Assembly: GCF_001077535.1 (NCBI RefSeq)
Contig: NZ_CP011968.1
Coordinates: 248,001-312,000 of the forward strand
Length of the DNA: 64,000 nt
Source of the DNA: Clostridioides difficile ATCC 9689 = DSM 1296
Lineage (GTDB): Bacteria; Bacillota; Clostridia; Peptostreptococcales; Peptostreptococcaceae
Direction: 5' to 3'
How positions within the stretch are numbered: the first letter of the stretch is position 1; each line of letters starts with the position of its first letter. Positions 35,300-44,567 of the stretch are shown piece by piece. A program made the position numbers and the translations under genes. The notes below the pieces were generated by a model. The model was not told the DNA's origin. It ran no database searches and was given only the letters and a program-made list of their open reading frames with translations.

Positions 35300-35986
35300 A
35301 TGAATGAAAAGGCAGATTTAGCTCATGAAGATTACTTAAAAGGGCTTAAGTACAAGGAAATAGCTGAAAAGTATAATGTAAGTTTATCGACTGTAAAATC
35401 ATGGGCAACTAGATACTGGAAACAAAAAGGTTGCAACCAATCAAAAAAAGTTGCAACCAAAAAGAGAGGTGCACCCATAGGTAATAAAAACGCTACTGGT
35501 CCACCAGGTAATAAAAATGCTGAAAAATTTGGTTTCTTCTCAAAATACTTACCTGAAGAAACCCAAGACTTAATTAATGAGATAAAGGATAAAGATAAAT
35601 TTGATATTCTTTGGGAACAGATAACAATACAATATGCAGCAATAATAAGAGCACAAAAGATAATGTATGTTAAAGACAAGGAAGAAATGGTTAAAGAATT
35701 AAAGAAATATGAAAGCACAGAAAATGGTGAAAAGATAGAGTATGAATTTCAATTTGCATGGGATAGGCAAGCATCTTTTCTTAATGCACAGAGTAGGGCA
35801 ATGAGTGAGTTAAGGAGTTTAATTAAACAATATGATGAAATGATTCATAAGGATTGGAATTTAGCTACAGAGGAGCAAAGAGCAAGAGTAGAAGTATTAA
35901 AATCAAAGATAAATAATCAAGAAAGTAAAGAAGATAAACTTGATAGATATTTTGATAAACTCGAAAGTGTGATAAAAAATGATTGA
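35300..35986 (+). CDS. terS: Phage terminase small subunit
   Basis: 228 residues. N-terminal helix-turn-helix (YKEIAEKYNVSLSTVKSWAT) binds the packaging site; the GAPIGNKNATGPPGNKNAEK segment is the known TerS signature of this phage group; the C-terminal part is helical for oligomerisation. GAGGTGGTGG upstream. Overlaps terL by 8 nt. Internal DNA repeats may mark the pac site. Confidence 0.9.
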   Translation: MNEKADLAHEDYLKGLKYKEIAEKYNVSLSTVKSWATRYWKQKGCNQSKKVATKKRGAPIGNKNATGPPGNKNAEKFGFFSKYLPEETQDLINEIKDKDKFDILWEQITIQYAAIIRAQKIMYVKDKEEMVKELKKYESTENGEKIEYEFQFAWDRQASFLNAQSRAMSELRSLIKQYDEMIHKDWNLATEEQRARVEVLKSKINNQESKEDKLDRYFDKLESVIKND

Positions 35987-37208
35987 TGAATTATATCATA
36001 GTAAACAACTTGAAGTTCTTAACTTTGCTTTGAATAATGACTACTTCATGCTAATTAATTATGGTGCTAAAAGAACAGGAAAAACAATAATTGACAATGA
36101 TTTATTCTTACTTGAACTTAGAAGGGTTAGAAAGATAGCTAATGAGCTAGGTATTAAGCTTCCTCAATACATCTTAGCAGGAGCAGATTTAGGAGCTTTA
36201 CAAAGAAATGTACTAAGTGAGCTTACAAATAAGTATGACATTGAGTTTAAGTTTGACAAACATAATAGATTTGTATTGTTTGGAGTTCAAGTATGTTGCT
36301 TTGGACACTCAAAAACAAATGATTTAGGCAGAATAAGAGGTATGACTTCGTTTGGGGCATACATAAATGAAGGTACAGTTGCAAATGAAGAAGTATTTAA
36401 TGAAATCAAATCAAGATGTAGTGGAGAAGGTGCTAGAATACTTGTAGATACTAACCCAGACCAACCAGAGCATTGGTTAAAAACTAACTTTGTAGATAAA
36501 ACAGATGGCAAGGTTATTCAATCTTTTCATTACAAATTAGATGATAATATATTTTTAAGTGAAAGATACAGAGCAAATATTAAGAAGTCTACTCCTAGTG
36601 GCGTTTTTTATGACAGAGATATAAATGGTTTATGGGTGTCAGCAGATGGATTAGTTTATCAAGATTTTAATAAGGATATTCATTATATTTCTAAGGATAA
36701 ATTAAATGATATTAATTTTGTAAGATACTTTGCAGGCGTTGATTGGGGATATGAACATTTTGGAGCTATTGTTGTAATTGGAGAAGATGATAAAGGTAAC
36801 TTATATTTATTAGAAGAACATTCAGCTCAACATAAGGAAATAGATTACTGGATAGATAAGGCTAAAAGTATAAAAGAAAAGTATGGAAATATAAAGTTTT
36901 ATTGTGATAGTGCTAGACCCGAACATTTGGCAGCATTTAAAAGAAATGGTATAAAAGCTTTTAATGCTAATAAAGCTGTATTGTCTGGCGTTGAAGCTGT
37001 AGCTAAAAGAATTAAAACTAATACTTTATTTGTAGTTCATGAGAATGTTAATTTATTCAGGAAAGAAATTTTTATGTATGCTTGGAATAAAAATACAGGT
37101 GAGCCAATTAAAAAGTGGGATGATGTATTAGACGCACTTAGATATGCCATCTATACAGATTCCTTAGGAACAGGAATTAAAGTACTTACACCAAATGGAA
37201 GAAGGTGA
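35979..37208 (+). CDS. terL: Phage terminase large subunit
   Basis: 409 residues, PBSX-type. Walker A GAKRTGKT near residue 28; C-terminal nuclease domain with VDWGYEHFGAIVV (metal-binding Asp) and DDVLDALRYAIY. Packages DNA into the prohead through the portal. Its end directly meets the portal gene. Confidence 0.94.
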   Translation: MIDELYHSKQLEVLNFALNNDYFMLINYGAKRTGKTIIDNDLFLLELRRVRKIANELGIKLPQYILAGADLGALQRNVLSELTNKYDIEFKFDKHNRFVLFGVQVCCFGHSKTNDLGRIRGMTSFGAYINEGTVANEEVFNEIKSRCSGEGARILVDTNPDQPEHWLKTNFVDKTDGKVIQSFHYKLDDNIFLSERYRANIKKSTPSGVFYDRDINGLWVSADGLVYQDFNKDIHYISKDKLNDINFVRYFAGVDWGYEHFGAIVVIGEDDKGNLYLLEEHSAQHKEIDYWIDKAKSIKEKYGNIKFYCDSARPEHLAAFKRNGIKAFNANKAVLSGVEAVAKRIKTNTLFVVHENVNLFRKEIFMYAWNKNTGEPIKKWDDVLDALRYAIYTDSLGTGIKVLTPNGRR

Positions 37209-37212
37209 TAAA

Positions 37213-38607
37213 TTGGAATTAGATGTAATAAAAAAGTTAATTGAACAAACTAATAGTAAACATAGTAACTTTGTTAAAAAAGCTGATGAAGCTGAAAAAT
37301 ACTATAAAAATGAAAATGACATTATAAGGGATAGAAGCCCTAATAATATTGGAAAAGTAAATACAACTAATAATCCACTAAGAAATGCAGATAATAGAAT
37401 ACCATTTAATTGGTTTGGTTTTTTAGTTAACCAAAAAATATCATATCTGTTTACTTATCCACCTACATTTGATGTTGGAGATGATAGAGTAAATTCAAAG
37501 ATAACTGATATTTTAGGCGATAGATACCCAAAAGAAGCTAAAACACTTGGCAAAAATGCTAGTATATATTCTAAAGCATGGTTACATATTTGGGTGGATG
37601 ATAATAATAACTTTCAATATGCTAATATAGACCCTCGCCAAATAAGAGCAGTATATTCATCAGATTTAAACAGAAAGCTTCTTGCAGTACTTAGAGAATA
37701 TAAAAAGACTGATGATAAAGGAAAAGAATATGTAATTTATGAGTATTGGACAGATGAATGTTGTTATACTTATCAAAATAAAGATGGAAATAGTAATATC
37801 AATGGATTGGAGATACTTAATAAATTTATAGAGAAAAATTTAGATAATAAACTTGAAACTCAAACTAATGTATATAAACACAATTTTGGAGAAGTTCCAT
37901 TTATCGAATTTCTAAACAATGATTTAGAGGTAAGAGATTTAGATAATGTTAAACACCTCATTGATGTATATGACAAGGTTTATAGCGGTTTTGTGAATGA
38001 TATTGAAGATATACAAGAAGTTATTTTCGTTCTTACGAACTATGGAGGTGCAGACTTAACAGAGTTCTTAAAAGGACTTAAAGAATATAAAACTATTGAT
38101 TTACAAAGTAGTGGTGCAGATGATAAGAGTGGGTTAAGTACAATTACAATAAATATTCCAATTGAAGCTCGAGATTCACTTCTTAAAACAACAGAAAAGC
38201 AAATCTATGTCCAAGGTCAAGGTGTTGACCCTAAACCCGAAAACTTTGCCAATACAAGTGGTGTAGCACTCAAATTCTTGTACACTTTGTTAGAATTAAA
38301 AGCAGGACTTATGGAAACAGAGTTTAGATTAGGGTTTGCTAAACTAGTAAGAATGATATGTAGACATTTAGGATATTCTCCTAAAAGGGTTTTGCAAACT
38401 TGGACTAGGAATATGATTCAAAATGATTTAGAACTAGCTGAGATATGCTCTAAGAGTGTTGGAATAATATCAGAAAAGACTAATTTAAAAAATCATCCGC
38501 TTGTAGATAATGCAGAGGAAGAAGAAAAACAGATTAAAAAAGAAAATAGCCAACAAGAATATGATGATTTAATTCCTAATCAAGACGGTGGCATAGATGA
38601 AACATAA
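37213..38607 (+). CDS. Portal protein (SPP1 gp6-like)
   Basis: About 464 residues. IPFNWFGFLVNQKISYLFTY and NFANTSGVALKFLYTLLELK are typical of SPP1-type portals; acidic tail. I place the start at TTG 37213 because AAGGTGAT precedes it; an in-frame ATG at 37195 lies within terL. Twelve-subunit DNA channel of the capsid. Confidence 0.9.
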   Translation: MELDVIKKLIEQTNSKHSNFVKKADEAEKYYKNENDIIRDRSPNNIGKVNTTNNPLRNADNRIPFNWFGFLVNQKISYLFTYPPTFDVGDDRVNSKITDILGDRYPKEAKTLGKNASIYSKAWLHIWVDDNNNFQYANIDPRQIRAVYSSDLNRKLLAVLREYKKTDDKGKEYVIYEYWTDECCYTYQNKDGNSNINGLEILNKFIEKNLDNKLETQTNVYKHNFGEVPFIEFLNNDLEVRDLDNVKHLIDVYDKVYSGFVNDIEDIQEVIFVLTNYGGADLTEFLKGLKEYKTIDLQSSGADDKSGLSTITINIPIEARDSLLKTTEKQIYVQGQGVDPKPENFANTSGVALKFLYTLLELKAGLMETEFRLGFAKLVRMICRHLGYSPKRVLQTWTRNMIQNDLELAEICSKSVGIISEKTNLKNHPLVDNAEEEEKQIKKENSQQEYDDLIPNQDGGIDET

Positions 38608-40132
38608 TGATTATTGGAGAAAGAGATTTGAACAATTAGAAGAAGCTCAAAATAACAAAAGTGTAAAATATTATCTTGAATTAGAAAAGCAATATAAACT
38701 AGCTATAAATAGTATAGAAAAAGATATATTAGCATGGTACAACAGATTTGCCAAAAATGAAGGAATATCTTTATTAGAAGCTAGGAAACTACTAAATACA
38801 AGAGAACTAGAAGAGTTTAAATGGAGTGTAGAAGAATATATTAAATATGGTAAAGAAAATGCTATAAATCAAAAGTGGATGAAAGAGTTAGAAAATGCTA
38901 GTGCAAGAGTTCATATAACAAGGCTTGAAGCTTTAAAGTTACAAATACAGCAACAAGTGGAAGTGCTTTATGGAAATGAACTTGATGGTATTGATAAATT
39001 AATGAGACATATTTATACAAGTGGATATTATCATGCAGCTTTTAATGTTCAACAAGGAGTAAACGTTGGTTGGAGTTTAATGAATCTTGATACTAATAGA
39101 ATAAATAAAGTTATCTCTAAACCATGGACTAGTGATGGATTAAATTTTAGTGAAAGGATTTGGGGCAAACATAGACCTGCTTTAATTAATGAGTTACATA
39201 CTAAGCTAACTCAATCAATTATTAGAGGTGAAAATCCAAAGAACCTAGTAAATGACTTTTCTAAGAGATTTAATGTATCTAAATCACAAGCTAAGAATTT
39301 GATAATGACTGAATCAGCTTTCTTTGCATCAGCTTCAAGAAAAGATTGTTTCAATGATTTAGATGTAGAGAAGTATGAGATTATTGCCACACTAGACTTA
39401 AAAACATCAAATATATGTAGAGAGTTAGATGGAAAAGTATTTGATATGAAGGATTATCAAGCTGGAGTTACAGCTCCACCATTTCATTGTCATTGTAGGA
39501 CAACAACAGCTCCTTGGTTTGAAGATGAAGAAGGTTACAGAGCAGCAAAAGGAGAAGATGGAAAAACATATTATGTACCATCTAATATGAAGTATAATGA
39601 GTGGTATGAGAAACATATAGAGGGTAGACTTGGAAAAGAAAAAGCTGATACTCTTAGAAAAATGCAACTAAATGAGAGTAAAGATAGAAAACAATTTGAA
39701 GAATATAAAAAGGTATTAGGAAATGAAATACCTTCTAAATTTGATGAATATCAACATATGAAGTATAATGATACTATAAGGTATGAGGAAGCTAAAAAGC
39801 TTTATAAGGATGTAAATTGGCAAGTTAAGAATCAGAGAAATTTAACTAGTGGAAGTGTTCATTCAGTGCCATTTGAATCAAAACCAAATAGTGTATTTGA
39901 TAATTACAAAGATGGTAAATTAATTCAAAGAAGATACTATGGTAATACAGGAAAACCTAGATTAGATTTAGACTTAACTGACCATAGAAACCCAAAGCAA
40001 CATAAAATTGTACCTCATAAACATGATTGGTTAGCTGATGAAAATAACCATGATAAGGTAAAAAGAGAGAAGGATATGGAGCTTACAAAAGCTCATAAAA
40101 TAGCAAACAAAGATATTTTGAAAGGAGAGTAA
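38597..40132 (+). CDS. MuF-type head morphogenesis protein with toxin-like C-terminus
   Basis: 511 residues. The first 315 or so form the SPP1 gp7/Mu F minor-head domain (ILAWYNRFAKNEGISLLEAR; TSNICRELDGKVFDMKDYQ then PPFHCHCRTT). After a helical spacer (about 330-410) comes an extra domain of about 90 residues with RRYYGNTGKPRLDLDLTDHR and HKIVPHKHDW, which normal gp7 lacks. It resembles a polymorphic-toxin tip; MuF-fused toxins are known in Firmicutes phages. A small gene starts 1 nt later and would be its immunity gene. The toxin class is not identified. Confidence 0.82.
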   Translation: MKHNDYWRKRFEQLEEAQNNKSVKYYLELEKQYKLAINSIEKDILAWYNRFAKNEGISLLEARKLLNTRELEEFKWSVEEYIKYGKENAINQKWMKELENASARVHITRLEALKLQIQQQVEVLYGNELDGIDKLMRHIYTSGYYHAAFNVQQGVNVGWSLMNLDTNRINKVISKPWTSDGLNFSERIWGKHRPALINELHTKLTQSIIRGENPKNLVNDFSKRFNVSKSQAKNLIMTESAFFASASRKDCFNDLDVEKYEIIATLDLKTSNICRELDGKVFDMKDYQAGVTAPPFHCHCRTTTAPWFEDEEGYRAAKGEDGKTYYVPSNMKYNEWYEKHIEGRLGKEKADTLRKMQLNESKDRKQFEEYKKVLGNEIPSKFDEYQHMKYNDTIRYEEAKKLYKDVNWQVKNQRNLTSGSVHSVPFESKPNSVFDNYKDGKLIQRRYYGNTGKPRLDLDLTDHRNPKQHKIVPHKHDWLADENNHDKVKREKDMELTKAHKIANKDILKGE

Positions 40133-40133
40133 A

Positions 40134-40382
40134 ATGGATAATAAATTTAAGAATTTACAACATTTAATTGATTCTATTGATTTAGGATTAGATATAGAAT
40201 TTGACTTATATAATAAACCATATAATATATCTATTGGAGATGATGATACAAGGTTTATTACTCTTTGCCCTAATGGAGATACAAAGTATTATAAAAATGG
40301 TAAGGATATGGTTGATAATTACAACATTGATGGTAAATTACTAAAGGATTTATGGAAAGATATACAAATAGTAAATATGTAA
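40134..40382 (+). CDS. Putative immunity protein for the MuF toxin
   Basis: 82 residues, acidic. DIEFDLYNKPYNISIGDDDT, then YYKNGKDMVDNYNIDGKLLK, reads like a small immunity-type protein. It begins directly after the MuF gene (AAAGGAG inside that gene) and ends at a terminator. The immunity role is inferred from position and size. Confidence 0.55.
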   Translation: MDNKFKNLQHLIDSIDLGLDIEFDLYNKPYNISIGDDDTRFITLCPNGDTKYYKNGKDMVDNYNIDGKLLKDLWKDIQIVNM

Positions 40383-40420
40383 AAGCACTTGCTAAGTTAT
40401 AAATTAGTAGGTGCTTTTAT
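40381..40420 (+). terminator. Terminator after the immunity gene
   Basis: AAAAGCACTTGCTAA pairs with TTAGTAGGTGCTTTT. Related in sequence to terminators at 49584, 51096 and 51983. Confidence 0.75.
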
Positions 40421-40452
40421 TATGTAAAAATTTATTGAGAGGGTGATTTGAA

Positions 40453-40698
40453 ATGCTTAAATTATATATTTTATCAATAATTGTGTTTTGTACAGGGCTT
40501 TATTTATTTAAAATGAAGATTGATAGTAATGAGGAATTGATTGAGATTCTTAAAAATAAAAAAGTGAGAAGAAAGTGTAATTTTATTTTTATGGCTTTAT
40601 TTCCACTACTTAATTTTATTTTAGGTGTGATATTTATCATATCTTCTTTACTAGTTAGCAATGAAGATATGATTAAAAATTTAAAGGGGGATAAATAA
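40453..40698 (+). CDS. Small membrane protein
   Basis: 81 residues with membrane helices near the start (LYILSIIVFCTGLYLF) and at 50-70 (FMALFPLLNFILGVIFIISS). GAGAGGGTG upstream. Sits between head genes as an accessory gene; unknown. Confidence 0.6.
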   Translation: MLKLYILSIIVFCTGLYLFKMKIDSNEELIEILKNKKVRRKCNFIFMALFPLLNFILGVIFIISSLLVSNEDMIKNLKGDK

Positions 40699-40699
40699 T

Positions 40700-41236
40700 A
40701 TGGCTAAATTTAAAAAGAAATCAGAGGAAGTAGAAGCTTTTAAATGGATATTAGGAAGTCCTAATACTCCTATATGGTTTTATCAAGCTTTTGAGAAGGG
40801 AACTATATGGCTTGATGAATCTTTAAACTCTATGAATCGTAAAGGTGAAGTAAAGAAAACTATCTGTATAAAATATAAAAATGGAGTTATTAGGGCAACT
40901 AATGGAGATTTTATTATAAAAGATAGTGAAGGCAAGATTTATTCATGTACATTTAGTGAATTTGAGAAGTTATATGAAAATTTAGAAAGAGGACATAGAT
41001 ATGTTGATGAAGATAACAACAAGAAAAATAAATTAGAACTTTCAGCTAAATTGGAACTAGATACAACTGATTTTGAGGAAAATATAAAAAGTGCTACAAA
41101 AGAAATTGAAACACTCAATGAAGTAGTAGATAGATTAGAGAAAAAATTAAATAGAATATTTGCAAAAGAAAATAAAGTTGATATAGATAGTATTGTAAAA
41201 CAATTAGAGGAACGTCTAAGAGAAAGTATTGAATAA
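40700..41236 (+). CDS. Phage protein with PGDWIV-like domain and coiled coil
   Basis: 178 residues. The first 95 (VEAFKWILGSPNTPIWFYQA ... TNGDFIIKDSEGKIYSC) resemble the small phage domain with a GDWIV core; residues 110-170 are coiled coil. One nt after the preceding stop. Function unknown. Confidence 0.65.
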   Translation: MAKFKKKSEEVEAFKWILGSPNTPIWFYQAFEKGTIWLDESLNSMNRKGEVKKTICIKYKNGVIRATNGDFIIKDSEGKIYSCTFSEFEKLYENLERGHRYVDEDNNKKNKLELSAKLELDTTDFEENIKSATKEIETLNEVVDRLEKKLNRIFAKENKVDIDSIVKQLEERLRESIE

Positions 41237-41254
41237 GTTTTGAGGGATGGAAAT

Positions 41255-41527
41255 ATGTTTAAAAAGAAATATATTAAAAAGCCAAGCAAAATAAGTGTTA
41301 GAAATATTATGGCATTTATTATTACAGTTGTTGGTATAGCTTTAGGTGTTTTTATAGGTATCAACATAATCATGGCTCATGTTTTAGGTATAGCTAACAT
41401 GGTAGATAATAATACTTTTACATGTGTTAGATTAGTTTATGGCTTAGCAGGAGTTATAAGTGGGTATTTGATAGGAAAAGCAATATACCTTATAGCTTCG
41501 CTAATAAGCCATATTATTTATGAATAA
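41255..41527 (+). CDS. Small membrane protein
   Basis: 90 residues from ATG 41255 (GAGGGATGG upstream). Two membrane helices: IMAFIITVVGIALGVFIGIN and YGLAGVISGYLIGKAIYLIA. Basic N-terminus. Unknown. Confidence 0.6.
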   Translation: MFKKKYIKKPSKISVRNIMAFIITVVGIALGVFIGINIIMAHVLGIANMVDNNTFTCVRLVYGLAGVISGYLIGKAIYLIASLISHIIYE

Positions 41528-41577
41528 TTTGTTCAAAGATTTTTTATTTTGTAAGAAATGAAAGGAGGGTTGTATTA

Positions 41578-41805
41578 TTGAAAGAGTATGTAATTTGGTT
41601 TAAGAGTGGAAATTGTGTATCTGGAATAACAAACGAAGATGTTACTGATAAGTTAATGAAAGATTTTATGGAAGCTGACTCAGATTGTAGGTATTTGAAA
41701 GGGTATTTAGATGAAGATGGAACAACTGTAATAGATTTATCACAAATAGAAGCTATATCAATAAATAATTGTAGTGAGAATAATATTGGTTTTAGTAAGT
41801 CCTAA
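41578..41805 (+). CDS. 75-residue hypothetical protein
   Basis: TTG start with AAAGGAGGG upstream. MKEYVIWFKSGNCVSGITNE opening, acidic. Its end overlaps a terminator. Unknown. Confidence 0.55.
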   Translation: MKEYVIWFKSGNCVSGITNEDVTDKLMKDFMEADSDCRYLKGYLDEDGTTVIDLSQIEAISINNCSENNIGFSKS

Positions 41806-41819
41806 CAAGGGCTTTTTTA
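41797..41819 (+). terminator. Terminator overlapping the previous gene end
   Basis: AAGTCCT-AACA-AGGGCTT plus a T-run. Confidence 0.6.
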
Positions 41820-41850
41820 TTTTCTAAAAATGAAAGGAGAATTAAATAAA

Positions 41851-42423
41851 ATGAAAAAAGGTGAACTAATTGCACTAGGTCTTAGTGAAGAAGATGCAAA
41901 GAAAGTAGAAGCTGAATCATTAAAAGAATTAGAAAATTATATTAATAAAATTGAGTATGAAAAGGTAAAAGAGGAACTAAAAGCCTCTAAAGAAGCAATT
42001 GAAGGTTTTAAGGATGGAATGACAAAAGAGCAGATTGAAGAGCTTAAAAAAGGCTATGAGACTAAATTAACTGCAAAAGATGAAGAATATCAAAAGAAAT
42101 TAAAGGAAAAAGAACAAAAAGAGTTTGATATGGCGTTAGAAAATGAACTTATTAAACTTAATGTTCATAGCACTAAAGCAGCAAAAGCAGAACTTGATTT
42201 AGAAAAAATAAAATATGAAAATGGTACTTTTACAGGACTAAAGGAACAGACTGATACTTGGTTAACTCAAAAATCTTTCTTAATAAAAACAGGAGAGACT
42301 AAGATAAATTACAGCCCCGATAATGGCAATAAAAATACATTAAGTAGAGCTGAAAATATTGCTAAAGAAAAGAATGAGGAAGGTTCTAAAAATCCATATG
42401 CTGACGCATGGAGTATAAAATAA
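41851..42423 (+). CDS. Capsid scaffolding protein (gp20-like)
   Basis: 190 residues from ATG 41851 (AAAGGAG upstream). Almost wholly charged coiled coil (about 20-105), then KLNVHSTKAAKAELDLEKIK and a C-terminal LTQKSFLIKTGETKINYSPD typical of scaffold proteins that contact capsid. Directly precedes the head decoration and capsid genes. Confidence 0.88.
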   Translation: MKKGELIALGLSEEDAKKVEAESLKELENYINKIEYEKVKEELKASKEAIEGFKDGMTKEQIEELKKGYETKLTAKDEEYQKKLKEKEQKEFDMALENELIKLNVHSTKAAKAELDLEKIKYENGTFTGLKEQTDTWLTQKSFLIKTGETKINYSPDNGNKNTLSRAENIAKEKNEEGSKNPYADAWSIK

Positions 42424-42438
42424 AAAGGAGGATAAAGT

Positions 42439-42819
42439 ATGTATTTTAAAGAGGTAAATTTTGATAACACACCCGAGTTTCTAGCTTCTCAACACTATAT
42501 TAACTTTTCAAAAACAGCATTAGATACAGATGTAGTGGCTGATGAAAATGGAAAGAAATATGTGTTAGCAGGTAGTTTATTAGGTGAGAGTGGCAAAGTG
42601 GTAAAGATAACCAGAGGAGGTTCTTCGGGTAGTTATACATACACATTATCAGAAGACCCTGTAGGAATAGTTTTTTCAACTGTAGATGTTACTTATGGAC
42701 CACAACCAGTTGCATCAATGGTGGAAGGCTATGTAATAATCGAAAGATTGCAAGGTGAGTATGTAAAAGAAGCTATAGAAACTATAAAGACAAAATTACC
42801 AAATATTAAATTTATGTAG
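42439..42819 (+). CDS. Head decoration-like protein
   Basis: 126 residues. VLAGSLLGESGKVVKITRGG and DPVGIVFSTVDVTYG followed by MVEGYVIIERLQG fit small capsid decoration/stabilising proteins found between scaffold and capsid genes. Assigned mainly from position and fold pattern. Confidence 0.65.
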   Translation: MYFKEVNFDNTPEFLASQHYINFSKTALDTDVVADENGKKYVLAGSLLGESGKVVKITRGGSSGSYTYTLSEDPVGIVFSTVDVTYGPQPVASMVEGYVIIERLQGEYVKEAIETIKTKLPNIKFM

Positions 42820-42830
42820 GAGGATGAAAT

Positions 42831-43850
42831 ATGGCAAGAGTAGAAGAATTATTGTCAGTTCAAGAGCTGATAAACTATACAAAGACTAGAAAATTAAAAG
42901 AAACAATGGGAGATTTATTATTTCCAACTCAAAAGATAGAAGGACTTGAAATAAAGATGATAAAAGGTGCATCTAATCTTCCAGTATCAGCAAGTGTTCA
43001 TGCTTTTGATACAGAAGCAGAGATTGCATCAAGAGAAGGTGCTAATTTAAGTATTGCTGAACTTGCACTTGTGAAAAGAAAAATTAAACTAGATGAAAAA
43101 GATATAATTGTACTTGAAGAGCCAAGAAACTCACAAGAAGAAACTCAAATGATAAATCAAATATTTAATGATGTTGATAACCTTGTATCAAGTGTAAATA
43201 CTAGAATAGAAGCAATGAGAATGGAAGTTTTATCAACTGGAGAACTTAATATAAATGAAAATGGAGTTAAAGCTTCTTTAAAATATGGAACTCCAACAAA
43301 TCATAAAGAAACAAAAACTTGGTCTAGTGGAACACCAGATATATTAGGAGATATTTATAATATGACTGATAAAATAGTTGTTGATACTGGATTTACTCCA
43401 ACAAGGTCATTAACTTCTAAAACTATTTTAAATATAATCTTAAGAGATGAAAAACTAAGAAAAGCTATATTTGGTGTAAATAGTGATAAACTACTTACTT
43501 TAAATGAATTAAATACATTTTTAGTTTCTCAATCTCTTCCTCCTATTTTTACTTATGATGAAAGATACAGAGTACAAGGCAAGGATGGTAAGTACACAAC
43601 AAAGAGATTCTTAGATGAAAATAAGTTTATTCTTATGCCTGACGGCAAGATGGGAGATACTTTCTTTGGGCTAACAGCAGAGGAATTAGAACTTAGAAAA
43701 AACCCAGCAATAGATATTAGTTCAGTTGGAAATATAATTGTAGAACAATACTCTACTGCTGACCCAGTTGCTAAGTGGATAAAAGCAGTTGCAACAGCAT
43801 TACCTAGTTTTCCTTATGCTGACCAAGTGTTTATGGGTACAATAAATTAG
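42831..43850 (+). CDS. Major capsid protein
   Basis: 339 residues, phage capsid E-type (HK97 fold). YTKTRKLKETMGDLLFPTQK opening; DEKDIIVLEEPRN; C-terminal GNIIVEQYSTADPVAKWIKA. GGAGG upstream. Most abundant head protein, placed after scaffold as expected. Confidence 0.92.
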   Translation: MARVEELLSVQELINYTKTRKLKETMGDLLFPTQKIEGLEIKMIKGASNLPVSASVHAFDTEAEIASREGANLSIAELALVKRKIKLDEKDIIVLEEPRNSQEETQMINQIFNDVDNLVSSVNTRIEAMRMEVLSTGELNINENGVKASLKYGTPTNHKETKTWSSGTPDILGDIYNMTDKIVVDTGFTPTRSLTSKTILNIILRDEKLRKAIFGVNSDKLLTLNELNTFLVSQSLPPIFTYDERYRVQGKDGKYTTKRFLDENKFILMPDGKMGDTFFGLTAEELELRKNPAIDISSVGNIIVEQYSTADPVAKWIKAVATALPSFPYADQVFMGTIN

Positions 43851-43860
43851 AGGTGTTGAT

Positions 43861-44205
43861 ATGGAAGTTGAAAGACTAAAAAAACTTTTAGGAATCAGTA
43901 AGGAAGATTATTCAAAAGAGATGATATTAGAGTTTATATTAGAAGATGTGGAGGAAATAGTTAAAAATTATTGTAATGTATCTGTTATTCCCGAAGGGCT
44001 AAATAGTACTGTTTTAAGGATGGCTATAGATATGTATAAAAATGAGAATCTAGGAAGTGAAGATATTGCACTAGGTTCTATTTCTTCTATATCAGAAGGT
44101 GATACATCAGTTTCATACAGAAGTTCAGCTAGTGAATTTAAGGAATCGTTACTCAAAGATTATAAGTCACAATTAAACAGATACAGAAAAATTAGGTGGA
44201 AATAA
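43861..44205 (+). CDS. Head-tail connector (gp6-like adaptor)
   Basis: 114 residues, helical, with LKKLLGISKEDYSKEMILEF and VLRMAIDMYKNENLG, as in DNA-packaging adaptor proteins that sit below the portal. GAGGTG upstream. Overlaps the next start by one base (TAATG). Confidence 0.82.
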   Translation: MEVERLKKLLGISKEDYSKEMILEFILEDVEEIVKNYCNVSVIPEGLNSTVLRMAIDMYKNENLGSEDIALGSISSISEGDTSVSYRSSASEFKESLLKDYKSQLNRYRKIRWK

Positions 44206-44567
44206 TGATGGATAAGACTAGAAAAGCAATAGAAATGTTATACAGAGATAAATGTACTATAATTGAGTATCAGCCAGTCAAAGACCCTGTGACAAAACGA
44301 ACTAACAATAAAGAAGTGATTGTATTAGAAAATCAACCTTGTAAGCTTTCATATAAAAACATTAATTCTACAGAAGAAGGAAAAGTAGCTAAACTTGCAC
44401 AAACCATCAAACTCTTTATATCTCCAAACATAAGCGTTAAAGCAGGTTCAAAGCTTATTATAACTACTCAAAATAACATAACAAGAGAGTATGTAAGAAG
44501 TGGAGAATCAGCTATATATCCAAATCATCAAGAAATAATACTTGAGTTATTTAAGGATAAAGCATAA
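44205..44567 (+). CDS. Head closure protein
   Basis: About 120 residues, beta-rich; DKTRKAIEMLYRDKCTIIEY and PNHQEIILELF match head-completion stoppers of PBSX/SPP1-like phages. ATG 44205 or 44208 (AGGTGG upstream). Overlaps the next gene (TAATG). Confidence 0.78.
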   Translation: MMDKTRKAIEMLYRDKCTIIEYQPVKDPVTKRTNNKEVIVLENQPCKLSYKNINSTEEGKVAKLAQTIKLFISPNISVKAGSKLIITTQNNITREYVRSGESAIYPNHQEIILELFKDKA

